A stretch of DNA of 64,000 nucleotides, taken from contig NZ_JAPDDP010000037.1 of assembly GCF_027587195.1 (NCBI RefSeq), forward strand, positions 1 to 64,000, written 5' to 3'. A model generated the notes under the pieces. It did no database searches. It was not told the DNA's origin and saw only the letters and a program-made list of their open reading frames with translations. Below, in pieces: positions 35,180 to 42,898 of the stretch. Position numbers and translations under genes: made by a program. The DNA comes from Solirubrobacter phytolaccae. GTDB lineage: Bacteria > Actinomycetota > Thermoleophilia > Solirubrobacterales > Solirubrobacteraceae. How positions within the stretch are numbered: position 1 is the stretch's first letter; the number at the start of each line of letters is the position of its first letter.

Positions 35180-36760
35180 CTACGCCGTCCCGGTCGCGAG
35201 CTTCGGCTTCTGCTTGCGCCCGCGGACGGTGAGCGTCGTCTTGGTCCCGGTGCTGCCCGCCTTGGTCACGGTCACCGTGACCTTCGCTCCCTTGGCGAGC
35301 TTGACCTTGCGCGGGAACAGGGTGGTGAGCTTGCGCGTCCCCTGCTTGACGTTCTTGTAGGTCTTGGCCTTCTTGAACGGGCAGCCCTTGCCGGAGCAGC
35401 TGACCTTGACCGTCTCGCCGCCGACCAGCTTGGTCACCTCGACCTTGGTGAGCCGCGTGCGTGTGCCGGTGAACGCCCACTTGAACGTGATCTTCGCGCC
35501 CAGCTTGGGGACCGTCGGGGGCGCGGGCGGCGGCTGCCGGGACACGGACGCGTTGCCGGTCGTGGCCGTGCCCTCGGCGTTGGTCGCGCGGACCCGCGCG
35601 AAGCCGGCGCCGACGAAGTCCGCCGGCAGCGTGAAGGTGAGCGGCACGCCGCCGACGCCCGCGGGCACCGTGACCGGCGCCGTCGACTTGCCGAGCGCCG
35701 CGGTCGTCCCGTAGTCGACGACCACCGTGGTCTCGTTCCCGCGCGGGTCGACGGTGGTGTTGAGGAGGCCGCCGTCCGACGCGCCCACCGTCCCGGTCAC
35801 GCGCGGCGCGGTGCTGACGACCCGCACCACCCGGGCGTTCCCGCGGTCGGTGACGTAGAGGTCCTCGTCCGGCCCGTTCGTGGCCGTGGCCGGCTCGCCG
35901 CCCAGCGCGGAGAAGCCGAACGTCCCGTCCGCGGCGACGCGCGCGACGTTGCCGCTCCCGCGGCCGGTGACGTAGACCTGGCCGGTGGAGGTGATGGCGG
36001 CGCCGATCGGGGTCGTCAGCGTGTTGGGCGGCGGGGTGAGCACGGGCGCGGAGCCGAGGTTCTGATCGACCGGGAAGCGGGCGACGCGTCCGAGGTTGCC
36101 GAGCGCCACGAACACGTTCTGGCCGTCGGACGTGACCGCGCCCGCGCCCGCGCCGGACGGCAAGGTGATCTGCGCCTCGACGGTCAGGGCAGAGCCCGGC
36201 CCCAGGCGGCGGACCACGTCCCCATCGGCGTCGGGCGCGTAGAGCTTCCCGCCCACCGCCACGAGGTCGTAGACCGTGCCGCGCTGCGTGCGGGTGTCGA
36301 TCCCCGTGCCGTCGGCGCTCATCGACCCGACCCGCGAGTCGCCGCAGATCGCGGCGTCGACCGGCAGCGAGAAGTACATGCGTCCGTCGCCGCCGTCCGT
36401 GATCGCCACCGGTCCGCACGGGAACCCCGTCGGGACGTTGTGCGCGGTCGGCTCGGGCGCGGTCGCGTCGAACCAGACGAACTTGTCGCCCGCCGTGTCC
36501 GCGAGCCACACCCGCCCGCCCGGCCCCGCGCTGAGCTGACCGGTGCCGGTACCGGTGTAGCGGTTGAGCACCTGCCCCGCCGGCGAGAGCCGCACGACGT
36601 TCCCCGCCGTCTCGCTCACCCACAGGTTGCCGTCGGGCCCCAACGCGATGCCGTCGGTGGCCGACTGGAAGCCGCCGATCGGCAGGATGGTCGCCGCGCC
36701 GGCCGGCGCAGCGAAGAGACACGTGGCCACGGCGAGCGCCAGCAGGGTGCGTGCGAGCAT
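35180..36760 (-). CDS. Secreted beta-propeller protein with C-terminal Cys domain
   Basis: A 526-residue exported protein. The signal peptide runs MLARTLLALAVATCLFAAPAGA. Residues 25-320 form propeller blades (DGIALGPDGNLWVSETAGNVVRLS, QLSAGPGGRVWLADTAGDKFVW, GAAITSTGQVYVTGRGSGNVARV, NGPDEDLYVTDRGNARVVRV), resembling virginiamycin B lyase/NHL proteins. An Ig- or fibronectin-like stretch follows (about 325-415), then a basic terminal domain (about 425-526) with the C-S-G-K-G-C-P motif and alternating Lys-rich strands (KVKLAKGAKVTVTVTKAG). Lyase activity is not claimed, as the catalytic residues were not traced. Probably an envelope or extracellular protein. Confidence 0.78.
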   Translation of the reverse strand: MLARTLLALAVATCLFAAPAGAATILPIGGFQSATDGIALGPDGNLWVSETAGNVVRLSPAGQVLNRYTGTGTGQLSAGPGGRVWLADTAGDKFVWFDATAPEPTAHNVPTGFPCGPVAITDGGDGRMYFSLPVDAAICGDSRVGSMSADGTGIDTRTQRGTVYDLVAVGGKLYAPDADGDVVRRLGPGSALTVEAQITLPSGAGAGAVTSDGQNVFVALGNLGRVARFPVDQNLGSAPVLTPPPNTLTTPIGAAITSTGQVYVTGRGSGNVARVAADGTFGFSALGGEPATATNGPDEDLYVTDRGNARVVRVVSTAPRVTGTVGASDGGLLNTTVDPRGNETTVVVDYGTTAALGKSTAPVTVPAGVGGVPLTFTLPADFVGAGFARVRATNAEGTATTGNASVSRQPPPAPPTVPKLGAKITFKWAFTGTRTRLTKVEVTKLVGGETVKVSCSGKGCPFKKAKTYKNVKQGTRKLTTLFPRKVKLAKGAKVTVTVTKAGSTGTKTTLTVRGRKQKPKLATGTA

Positions 36761-36769
36761 CGGGCGACC

Positions 36770-36994
36770 CTACCGGTCGCGACGCTGCCGATCCTTCAGT
36801 ACCCCGCCGATCACGACCGCGACGAGCAGCCCGAGCAGCAGCACGTTCTTGATCTTGTTGGCCCACTGCAGCCAGTCGGGCACGTCGATGTCCGGCAGCG
36901 AGACGTTCACCGACGGTCCGTCGATGAGCCGCAGCCCGACGTTCACGGCGACGATCAGCACCACGACGACCAGGACGGAGGCGATGCGTGACAT
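36770..36994 (-). CDS. Small two-helix membrane protein
   Basis: A 74-residue protein without a known family. Two hydrophobic helices (about 4-22, IASVLVVVVLIVAVNVGLRL, and 49-65, NVLLLGLLVAVVIGGVL) flank a 25-residue loop rich in Asp/Pro (NVSLPDIDVPDWL). The end is basic (KDRQRRDR). It has the same strand as the propeller gene, 9 bp upstream of it. A 15-bp dyad lies directly before its ATG. The hairpin topology and conserved-looking loop favour a real gene. Confidence 0.65.
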   Translation of the reverse strand: MSRIASVLVVVVLIVAVNVGLRLIDGPSVNVSLPDIDVPDWLQWANKIKNVLLLGLLVAVVIGGVLKDRQRRDR

Positions 36995-36995
36995 G

Positions 36996-37010
36996 TCCCG
37001 ATCATCGGGA
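36996..37010. promoter_or_regulatory. 15-bp dyad upstream of the small membrane protein
   Basis: TCCCGAT, one centre base C, ATCGGGA: perfect 7-bp arms beginning 2 bp before the minus-strand ATG. It lies in the divergent gap between this gene and phoD; it could be a repressor site or a leader hairpin. Confidence 0.35.
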
Positions 37011-37078
37011 GCTCACGCGCTGTGAACATCCGGCGGTAGTCGACTTCAGGCCCTACCAAAGTCTGTACGCTCGCGCGC

Positions 37079-38647
37079 ATGCTGACCCGTCGCCAGCTCG
37101 TCCGCCGTGGGGCCGCGGGCGCTGCCGTCCTGCTCCTCCCGCCCGCCACCGCGCGCGCCGCCGTGCTCCGCAGCGGCCGCTTCCGCCAGGGCGTCCTGTC
37201 CGGCGATCCCACGCCGACCGGGATCACGCTGGCGACCATCCTCGACGAGGCCGAAGGGCGCGGCAGCGTCCGTCTCGAAGTCGCGCGCGACGCGGCCTTC
37301 CGGCGGGTCGTCGCGTCACGCAACATCACCACGAGCGGCGCCGACGGTCACTCCGTGAAGGCCCGGATCAAGGGCCTGGACCCGCACGAGCGCTACTTCT
37401 ACCGCTTCGAGACGCGCACCACGCAGTCCCCGGTCGGCCGTTTCCAGACGGCGCTCCCGGAGGACTCGAACGAGACGGTGAAGTTCGCGTTCTTCTCGTG
37501 CGCGGACTACACGCACGGCTACTACAACGCCTACGAGCTGATGGCGCGTGAGGACATCGACTTCGTCGTCAACCTCGGCGACTACATCTACGCCGAGGCC
37601 TACCACTCGCGCAAGAGCGGCACGGGCGTCCGCGACGACAAGATCGGCGAGGCCAAGACGCTCGCCGACTACCGCGACAAGTACGCGCTCTACCGCTCCG
37701 ACAAGGCGCTGCGCGACGTCCACGCGAAGTTCCCGATGATCGCCACCTGGGACGACCACGAGGTGGTCGACAACTACGCCGGCAACGCGCCGGGCGGCGG
37801 GCTCGACGCGTCCAAGGGCTACTCGAACGCCCGCAAGAACGCCGGCTACAAGGCGTACTTCGAGGCGATGCCGTTCTTCCCGAGCGGCCGCAGCCGGATC
37901 TACCGCGGCCTGCGCTTCGGCAAGACGGTCGACATGGTCATGCTCGACCAGCGCCAGTACCGCGACGACCAGCCGTGCGGCGACGCCGTCGCCGCGCCCT
38001 GCGCCGACTACGACGCGCCGCGCGCGTACCTCGGTCGCACGCAGCTGGACTGGGTGAAGCAGCGCCTCGCCACCTCACCCGCCGCTTGGAAGGTGATCGG
38101 CAACGAGGCGATGATGATGAACGCCGAGCTGCCGGGCGGGAACTACTACGGCTTCGACTCCTGGCAGGGCTACAGCAACGAGCGCGAGGAGCTGCTCGAG
38201 CACCTGCGTGCCCGCGCGATCAAGGACGTCGTCTTCGTCACCGGCGACATCCACACGTTCATCGCCGGCGACGTGCGCACGCAGCGCAACCGCGGTGAGT
38301 CGGTCGCGCTCGAGTTCGTCGGCGGCTCGATCACGTCGCAGTCGTTCGGGGAGACGAACCTGCCGATCGGCGGCGGCCAGACCCTTCCCGGCAACGACGC
38401 GAACCCGAACACGGCGCCCGCGATCATCGACACGCTGCGCGGGCTGAACCCGTGGGTCGACCAAGCCGACTTCGACCACCACGGGTACGGCCTGGTGGAG
38501 GCGAACGCGTCCAAGTTCGACGTGACGCTCAAGCGCGTGCAGACGATCAAGAAGCGCTCGCGCGCGACGCTGCCGACCGCGGGCTTCACCTACTCGGTGG
38601 CGCGCGGGCAGACGTCGATCAAGGGCGTCAACGGGCCGAAGGGATGA
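37079..38647 (+). CDS. phoD: PhoD-family alkaline phosphatase/phosphodiesterase, Tat-exported
   Basis: A 522-residue exported phosphatase that hydrolyses phosphodiesters or monoesters outside the cell. The N-terminus LTRRQLVRRGAAGAAVLLLP is a twin-arginine signal ending at ARA. The N-terminal Ig-like PhoD domain covers about 35-130. The catalytic domain carries metal-ligand motifs: FFSCADYTHGYYNAY, VNLGDYIYAEAY, IATWDDHEVVDNYAGN, VIGNEAMMM and VTGDIHTF. The length is normal. Its stop overlaps the ATG of the next gene (ATGA). No convincing Pho box was found upstream. Confidence 0.92.
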   Translation: MLTRRQLVRRGAAGAAVLLLPPATARAAVLRSGRFRQGVLSGDPTPTGITLATILDEAEGRGSVRLEVARDAAFRRVVASRNITTSGADGHSVKARIKGLDPHERYFYRFETRTTQSPVGRFQTALPEDSNETVKFAFFSCADYTHGYYNAYELMAREDIDFVVNLGDYIYAEAYHSRKSGTGVRDDKIGEAKTLADYRDKYALYRSDKALRDVHAKFPMIATWDDHEVVDNYAGNAPGGGLDASKGYSNARKNAGYKAYFEAMPFFPSGRSRIYRGLRFGKTVDMVMLDQRQYRDDQPCGDAVAAPCADYDAPRAYLGRTQLDWVKQRLATSPAAWKVIGNEAMMMNAELPGGNYYGFDSWQGYSNEREELLEHLRARAIKDVVFVTGDIHTFIAGDVRTQRNRGESVALEFVGGSITSQSFGETNLPIGGGQTLPGNDANPNTAPAIIDTLRGLNPWVDQADFDHHGYGLVEANASKFDVTLKRVQTIKKRSRATLPTAGFTYSVARGQTSIKGVNGPKG

Positions 38648-38856
38648 ACCGCCGTCCCCGACTCGAGCTGCGTGGCAGCAGCGCCACACCGGAGGAGGCC
38701 GCGGCCGTGATCGCCGCGATCGAACAGTTCATGCGCGACACCACCCCGCCGCCCGTGGAGGAGGGTCCCCAGGTGGTCAGCCCGTGGGTCCAGGCGGCGA
38801 GGCTTGATGGTGTCGACCGCGATCCAGGGAGGGGGTCCTGGACTTCAGGTTCGTGA
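38644..38856 (+). CDS. Acyl-CoA carboxylase epsilon subunit
   Basis: A 70-residue protein matching the small actinobacterial ACC epsilon family, which stabilises alpha-beta carboxylase complexes. Family features: LELRGSSATPEEAAAVIAAIEQF (strand then helix), a variable acidic linker, then SPWVQAARL and the terminal PGRGSW. ATG overlaps the phoD stop (ATGA). The alpha subunit gene starts 724 bp downstream with one minus-strand gene in between, and a beta subunit is at 22914, which supports the call. The small size and overlap make it easy to miss. Confidence 0.65.
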   Translation: MNRRPRLELRGSSATPEEAAAVIAAIEQFMRDTTPPPVEEGPQVVSPWVQAARLDGVDRDPGRGSWTSGS

Positions 38857-38866
38857 GTGGGGGTCA

Positions 38867-39006
38867 CCGGCCGGCACGGCGGCCCCATTGTGCCGGCCGG
38901 CCGGTTCCCACTTGAGTCGCTCATCAAAGGCCCCAGATCAGAGCGACTGTGACCTCTGGAACGCACCCTCGCGCAGGAACTTGCGGTCACCAGAGCGCAG
39001 GTCACA
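38867..39006. repeat. Inverted-repeat-rich intergenic stretch
   Basis: This 154-bp convergent gap holds at least three nested dyads: CCGGCCGGCAC (38867-38877)/GTGCCGGCCGG (38890-38900); AGTCGCTC (38915-38922)/GAGCGACT (38941-38948); TGTGACCT (38948-38955)/AGGTCACA (38999-39006), with CTCTGG/CCAGAG inside the last. GGTCAC occurs three times (38862, 38985, 39000) and inverted once (38949). It likely forms a multi-stem transcript; bidirectional termination is the simplest role. Confidence 0.5.
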
Positions 39007-39010
39007 TCGC

Positions 39011-39571
39011 TTACAACCTGGGCGTCCAGGCATAGCGTTCGACGAACGGCGGACGGAGCACGGTGACGCTCGTGTTGCCCGGCCCGATCACGGTTTGCGG
39101 GTCCGCGCCGGTCACGTGCGTGAGGGCCGCGCGGATCGCGCCGCCGTGGCAGACGACCAGCCACTCACCGCCGGCCGCGGCGAGCTCGTCGAGCGCGCCG
39201 CCGACCCGTGTGACGAATCCCACCCAGGACTCGCCGTCGTCCGCGTGCAGCGGACCGCCGCGCCACGCGCCCTGCTGCTCGTCGGGGAACTCGGCGACCA
39301 TCCGCCCGGCCCACGAGCCGAGGTCGATCTCCCGCCAGCGCGCGTCACGCCGCGCGTCGGGATACCCCAGCAACGCCGCGGTTTCGCTCGCCCGCTGCAG
39401 GTCGCTCGTGACCACCTGCTCGAAGCGCGGCAGAAACGGGCGCAACGCCTCCGCCTCACCGCGGCCGACGTCGGAGAGCGGCGTGTCGGTCTGCCCTTGC
39501 AGGCGACCGTGGGCGTTGTAGGTCGACTGGCCGTGGCGGACCAGGACGATGCGGGCTGGGGATAGGATCAC
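39011..39571 (-). CDS. Histidine phosphatase-family protein (phosphoglycerate mutase-like)
   Basis: A 186-residue cytoplasmic phosphatase. The phosphohistidine motif is R-His13-G (VLVRHGQSTYN); the second catalytic His is in VVCHGGAI, and the acid in WREIDLGSWAG. Substrates of this broad family include sugar phosphates and cofactor precursors such as alpha-ribazole phosphate; none can be assigned. GTG start at 39571. Its start is only 8 bp from that of the divergent carboxylase alpha gene, so their promoters must lie within each other's coding sequence. Confidence 0.88.
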   Translation of the reverse strand: MILSPARIVLVRHGQSTYNAHGRLQGQTDTPLSDVGRGEAEALRPFLPRFEQVVTSDLQRASETAALLGYPDARRDARWREIDLGSWAGRMVAEFPDEQQGAWRGGPLHADDGESWVGFVTRVGGALDELAAAGGEWLVVCHGGAIRAALTHVTGADPQTVIGPGNTSVTVLRPPFVERYAWTPRL

Positions 39572-39579
39572 GCGCCCCC

Positions 39580-41340
39580 ATGTTTACTAGGGTCCTGGTC
39601 GCGAACCGCGGCGAGATCGCGGTCAGAGTGATCCGAGCGTTGGACGAGCTCGGAATCGAGTCGGTGGCGGTCTACTCCGAAGCCGACCGCGACGCGCAGC
39701 ACGTCAAGCGCGCCACCCACGCCTACCTGCTCGGGCCGGGCCCCGCGGCGGAGTCCTACCTGAAGGTGGACAAGCTGCTCGAGGTCATCGCGGAGTCGGG
39801 CGCCGAGGCCGTGCATCCGGGCTACGGCTTCCTGGCGGAGAACGCCGCGTTCGCGCGGGCGCTCGAGGACGCGGGCGTGACGTTCATCGGTCCGCCGGCG
39901 AGCGCGATCGACGCGATGGGCTCCAAGACCAAGGCGCGCGAGCTGATGCAGAACGCCGGCGTGCCGATCGTGCCGGGCACGACGGACCCGGTGGAGACCC
40001 TCGAAGACGCCGAGCGCATCGCCGAGGAGATCGGCTACCCGGTCGCGGTCAAGGCGGCCGGCGGCGGCGGAGGCAAGGGCTTCAGAGTGGCGCTCGAGCC
40101 CGACAAGCTGCAGGACGCCTTCGAGGGCGCCGCGCGCGAGGGCGAGAAGTTCTTCTCCGACGCGACCGTCTACCTCGAGCGCTACCTGCCGGACCCGCGT
40201 CACGTCGAGGTGCAGGTGCTCGCCGACGGCGAGGGCAACGTCGTCCACCTCGGCGAGCGCGACTGCTCGATCCAGCGCCGCCACCAGAAGCTGATCGAGG
40301 AGTCCCCGGCGCCGCTCGTGGACGCCGAGCTGCGTGAGCGGATCGGCAAGATCGCCGTCGACGCCGCGCGCGCCGTCGACTACCGCGGCGCGGGCACGAT
40401 CGAGGGCCTGCTGTCGGAGGACGGCGAGTACTTCTTCCTGGAGATGAACACGCGCGTCCAGGTCGAGCACTGCGTGACCGAGGCGGTCACCGGCGTGGAC
40501 ATCGTGCGCGAGCAGATCCTGATCGCCGCGGGTGAGCCGCTCGGCTTCGGCCAGGACGACATCCACTGGCACGGCCACGCGATCGAGTGCCGCATCAACG
40601 CCGAGGACGCGTCGAAGAACTTCGCCCCCGCGCCCGGCACGGTCGCGCACTACCGCGAGCCGAGCGGCCCCGGCGTGCGGGTCGACTCCGGCGTGCTCTC
40701 CGGCAGCGAGATCACCCCGCTGTATGACCCGATGGTCGCGAAGCTGATCGTCTGGGACGCCGACCGCGAGAAGGCCACGCGCCGCATGGCCCGCGCGCTG
40801 AAGGAGTTCGAGATCGAGGGCGTCAAGACCCTGATCCCGTTCCACAAGGCGATCATGGCCTCCGAGCAGTGGGCCAAGGGCGAGACCTGCCGCGACCTCA
40901 TTGAGGACAAGCAGTGGCTGAAGACGCTCGCGTTCGACGCCGCGCCCAAGCCCGATGACGGCGAGGACGAGACGGTCACCAAGGACTACGTCGTCGAAGT
41001 CGGCGGCAAGCGCTTCGAGGTCCGCGTGCACGGCGAGGCAGGTGGCGCCGCACCGGTCGCCGGCGCCGCCAAGGCCGCGCCGAAGAAGCGTGAGCGCAAG
41101 GCGTCGGGTGGCGCCGGTGGCGGCGACACGCTCGCCTCACCGCTGCAGGGCAATGTGTTCAAGGTGCTCGTCGAGGAAGGCGCCGAGGTTCAAGAAGGCG
41201 CCCTCGTGTGCATCATCGAGGCGATGAAGATGGAGAACGAGATCACCGCGCATAAGGCAGGCACGATTGCCGAGCTGCCCATCAAGGAAGGCGCCGCGGT
41301 CAAGTCCGGCGACACGCTGGCGGTGATCAAGGGTGGCTGA
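39580..41340 (+). CDS. Acyl-CoA carboxylase alpha subunit (biotin carboxylase + BCCP)
   Basis: A 586-residue fusion of ATP-grasp biotin carboxylase and biotin carrier. N-terminal domain FTRVLVANRGEIAVRVIRA; the ATP-binding Gly loop in AVKAAGGGGGKGFR; catalytic EMNTRVQVEHCVTEAVTG near 290. A linker of about 60 Ala/Lys-rich residues leads to the carrier, with biotinylated Lys550 in EAMKMENE. It feeds carboxybiotin to a beta subunit such as that at 22914 for acetyl- or propionyl-CoA carboxylation. It is followed by an M20 peptidase overlapping by 8 bp. Confidence 0.95.
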   Translation: MFTRVLVANRGEIAVRVIRALDELGIESVAVYSEADRDAQHVKRATHAYLLGPGPAAESYLKVDKLLEVIAESGAEAVHPGYGFLAENAAFARALEDAGVTFIGPPASAIDAMGSKTKARELMQNAGVPIVPGTTDPVETLEDAERIAEEIGYPVAVKAAGGGGGKGFRVALEPDKLQDAFEGAAREGEKFFSDATVYLERYLPDPRHVEVQVLADGEGNVVHLGERDCSIQRRHQKLIEESPAPLVDAELRERIGKIAVDAARAVDYRGAGTIEGLLSEDGEYFFLEMNTRVQVEHCVTEAVTGVDIVREQILIAAGEPLGFGQDDIHWHGHAIECRINAEDASKNFAPAPGTVAHYREPSGPGVRVDSGVLSGSEITPLYDPMVAKLIVWDADREKATRRMARALKEFEIEGVKTLIPFHKAIMASEQWAKGETCRDLIEDKQWLKTLAFDAAPKPDDGEDETVTKDYVVEVGGKRFEVRVHGEAGGAAPVAGAAKAAPKKRERKASGGAGGGDTLASPLQGNVFKVLVEEGAEVQEGALVCIIEAMKMENEITAHKAGTIAELPIKEGAAVKSGDTLAVIKGG

Positions 41341-42643
41341 TCTCCAGGGAGAGGTGCTGGACTGGCTCTCGATCCCCTCGATCTCCGCGGGCGCCCGCGA
41401 CGAGGAGGCGCTCCGGCACGCCGCCGCGTGGGCGATCCAACGCGTCCGTCGCGCGGGCGGCACCGCCGAGATGGTCGACACGCCGGGCGGCGCGCCGCTC
41501 GTCGTCGGCGAGCTGCGCTCGGCGAAGAAGAACGCGCCGACCGTGATGATCTACGGCCACTACGACGTGCAGGACCCGGGCGACCCCGAGCTGTGGGACT
41601 CACCCCCGTTCGAGCCGACGATCCGTGACGGCCGCATCTACGCGCGCGGCGCCACGGACGACAAAGGCAACTTCCTCCCGTTGCTGCACGTCGCGTGCGA
41701 GCTCGGGAAGGCCGGCAAGCTGCCGGTGCACATCCGCGTGCTGATCGAGGGTGCGGAGGAGACCGGCTCCGACGACGTCGGCGAGTGGGTCCGCCAGGAC
41801 GCGCGCGGCGCGGACGCGGTGATCGTGTTCGACTCCGGCATGGTCGACGCCGACCGGCCGGCGCTCACGCTCGCCACGCGCGGCATGGTGTTCGCGCACG
41901 TCGAGGTCCGCACGGGCACGCAGACGGCGCACTCGGGCATGTACGGCGGCGCGGCGCTCAACGCCTTCCACGCGCTGCACCGCGCGCTCGCCGCCGTGCT
42001 CCCGGGCGCGGACGGCAAGCTGCCGGAGCCGCTGCGCGCGGGCGTCCAGCCGCCGTCCCCGGCCGAGATCGAGTCGTGGAAGACGCTCCCGACCGGTGAG
42101 GAGGAGCTCGCGGGCGTCGGCGCCCGGCCATCCGATCCCACCGCCACAGCCGAGTTCTACGTCCGCACGACCGCCGAGCCGTCGGTCGACGTCCACCGGG
42201 TCAGCGGCGGGCAGGCGCGCACGATCGTCGTGCCCGTGGCCGAGGCCGACCTGTCCGTGCGGATCGTCGGCGGCCAGCGCTCGGAGGAGATCGCGCGCAA
42301 CCTCGAGCAGCTGCTGCGCGACGCGCTGCCCGACGGCGCCGAGCTGGTGTTCTCCGCCGAGCGCGCCGAGCCGAGCGCGTTCGATCCCGAGCACCCGGTG
42401 CTCCAGGCCGCCCAGCGCGCGCTGGAGAAGGCGACCGGCGTCGCTCCGGCGCTCGTGCGCACCGGCGGCACGCTGCCCGTGCTGGCGGCGTTCGCGGAGC
42501 GGGGCATCCCGGCGATCGTGTCCGGCTTCAGCCTCCCGGACGACGCGCTGCACGCGCCGAACGAGTCCTACCGGCTCGTCGCGCTCGAGCAGGGTGCGGC
42601 GGCGGCGAAGGCGCTCTACGAGGAGCTCGGCGCGCTGAAGTAG
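41333..42643 (+). CDS. M20-family metallopeptidase (dipeptidase-like)
   Basis: A 436-residue zinc peptidase. First metal His and catalytic Asp in IYGHYDVQDP; bridging Asp in RGATDDKGNF; catalytic Glu pair in IEGAEETGSDD; further ligand Asp in FDSGMVD and the last His in DALHAPNESY. The dimerisation domain (about 185-300) begins after TRGMVFAHVEVRTG, with TAHSGMYGGAALNA. This arrangement is that of dipeptidase/CNDP-like members. GTG start overlaps the carboxylase stop. Substrate unknown; general peptide recycling is likely. Confidence 0.92.
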   Translation: MADLQGEVLDWLSIPSISAGARDEEALRHAAAWAIQRVRRAGGTAEMVDTPGGAPLVVGELRSAKKNAPTVMIYGHYDVQDPGDPELWDSPPFEPTIRDGRIYARGATDDKGNFLPLLHVACELGKAGKLPVHIRVLIEGAEETGSDDVGEWVRQDARGADAVIVFDSGMVDADRPALTLATRGMVFAHVEVRTGTQTAHSGMYGGAALNAFHALHRALAAVLPGADGKLPEPLRAGVQPPSPAEIESWKTLPTGEEELAGVGARPSDPTATAEFYVRTTAEPSVDVHRVSGGQARTIVVPVAEADLSVRIVGGQRSEEIARNLEQLLRDALPDGAELVFSAERAEPSAFDPEHPVLQAAQRALEKATGVAPALVRTGGTLPVLAAFAERGIPAIVSGFSLPDDALHAPNESYRLVALEQGAAAAKALYEELGALK

Positions 42644-42644
42644 C

Positions 42645-42857
42645 TCACCGGCGCTCGAAGCGCCTGCGGCACAGGTCCAGCGCGTACTCTGGCGCGTTGA
42701 CGGTCGGCCCGTCATCGAACCGGACGCGCCAGCGGCGCTGGATCCAGCCTGCCTGGCCGACGACGAGACCCTTCGTGCCGCGCGCCACGCCTTCGGGGAG
42801 GGCCTGGTTGGCCATCACCCGGGCGCCGACGTCGATCGTCTCGGTGTGCGTGTCCAC
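42645..42857 (-). CDS. Small SH3-like protein (70 residues)
   Basis: No named family recognised. The product, starting VDTHTETIDVGARVMANQ, contains the pattern G-T-x-G-x-V-x-G-Q-x-G-W followed by RRWRVRFDDGPTVNAPEYAL, resembling small KOW or CAP-Gly-like beta barrels. GTG at 42857 is chosen since the barrel would start there; a later ATG (MANQAL) would cut the first strand. It lies 41 bp downstream of the LuxR-family gene on the same strand and 1 bp from the convergent peptidase stop. Confidence 0.5.
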   Translation of the reverse strand: MDTHTETIDVGARVMANQALPEGVARGTKGLVVGQAGWIQRRWRVRFDDGPTVNAPEYALDLCRRRFERR

Positions 42858-42898
42858 TGGAAGTTCAAACGCGCGCGAGGCGCAGGGATTGCGGTCAT

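Noticed and set aside
37012-37035. A Pho box upstream of phoD
   Set aside because: Only one GTGAACA resembling half a site is present; the tandem repeats expected of PhoP boxes are missing.
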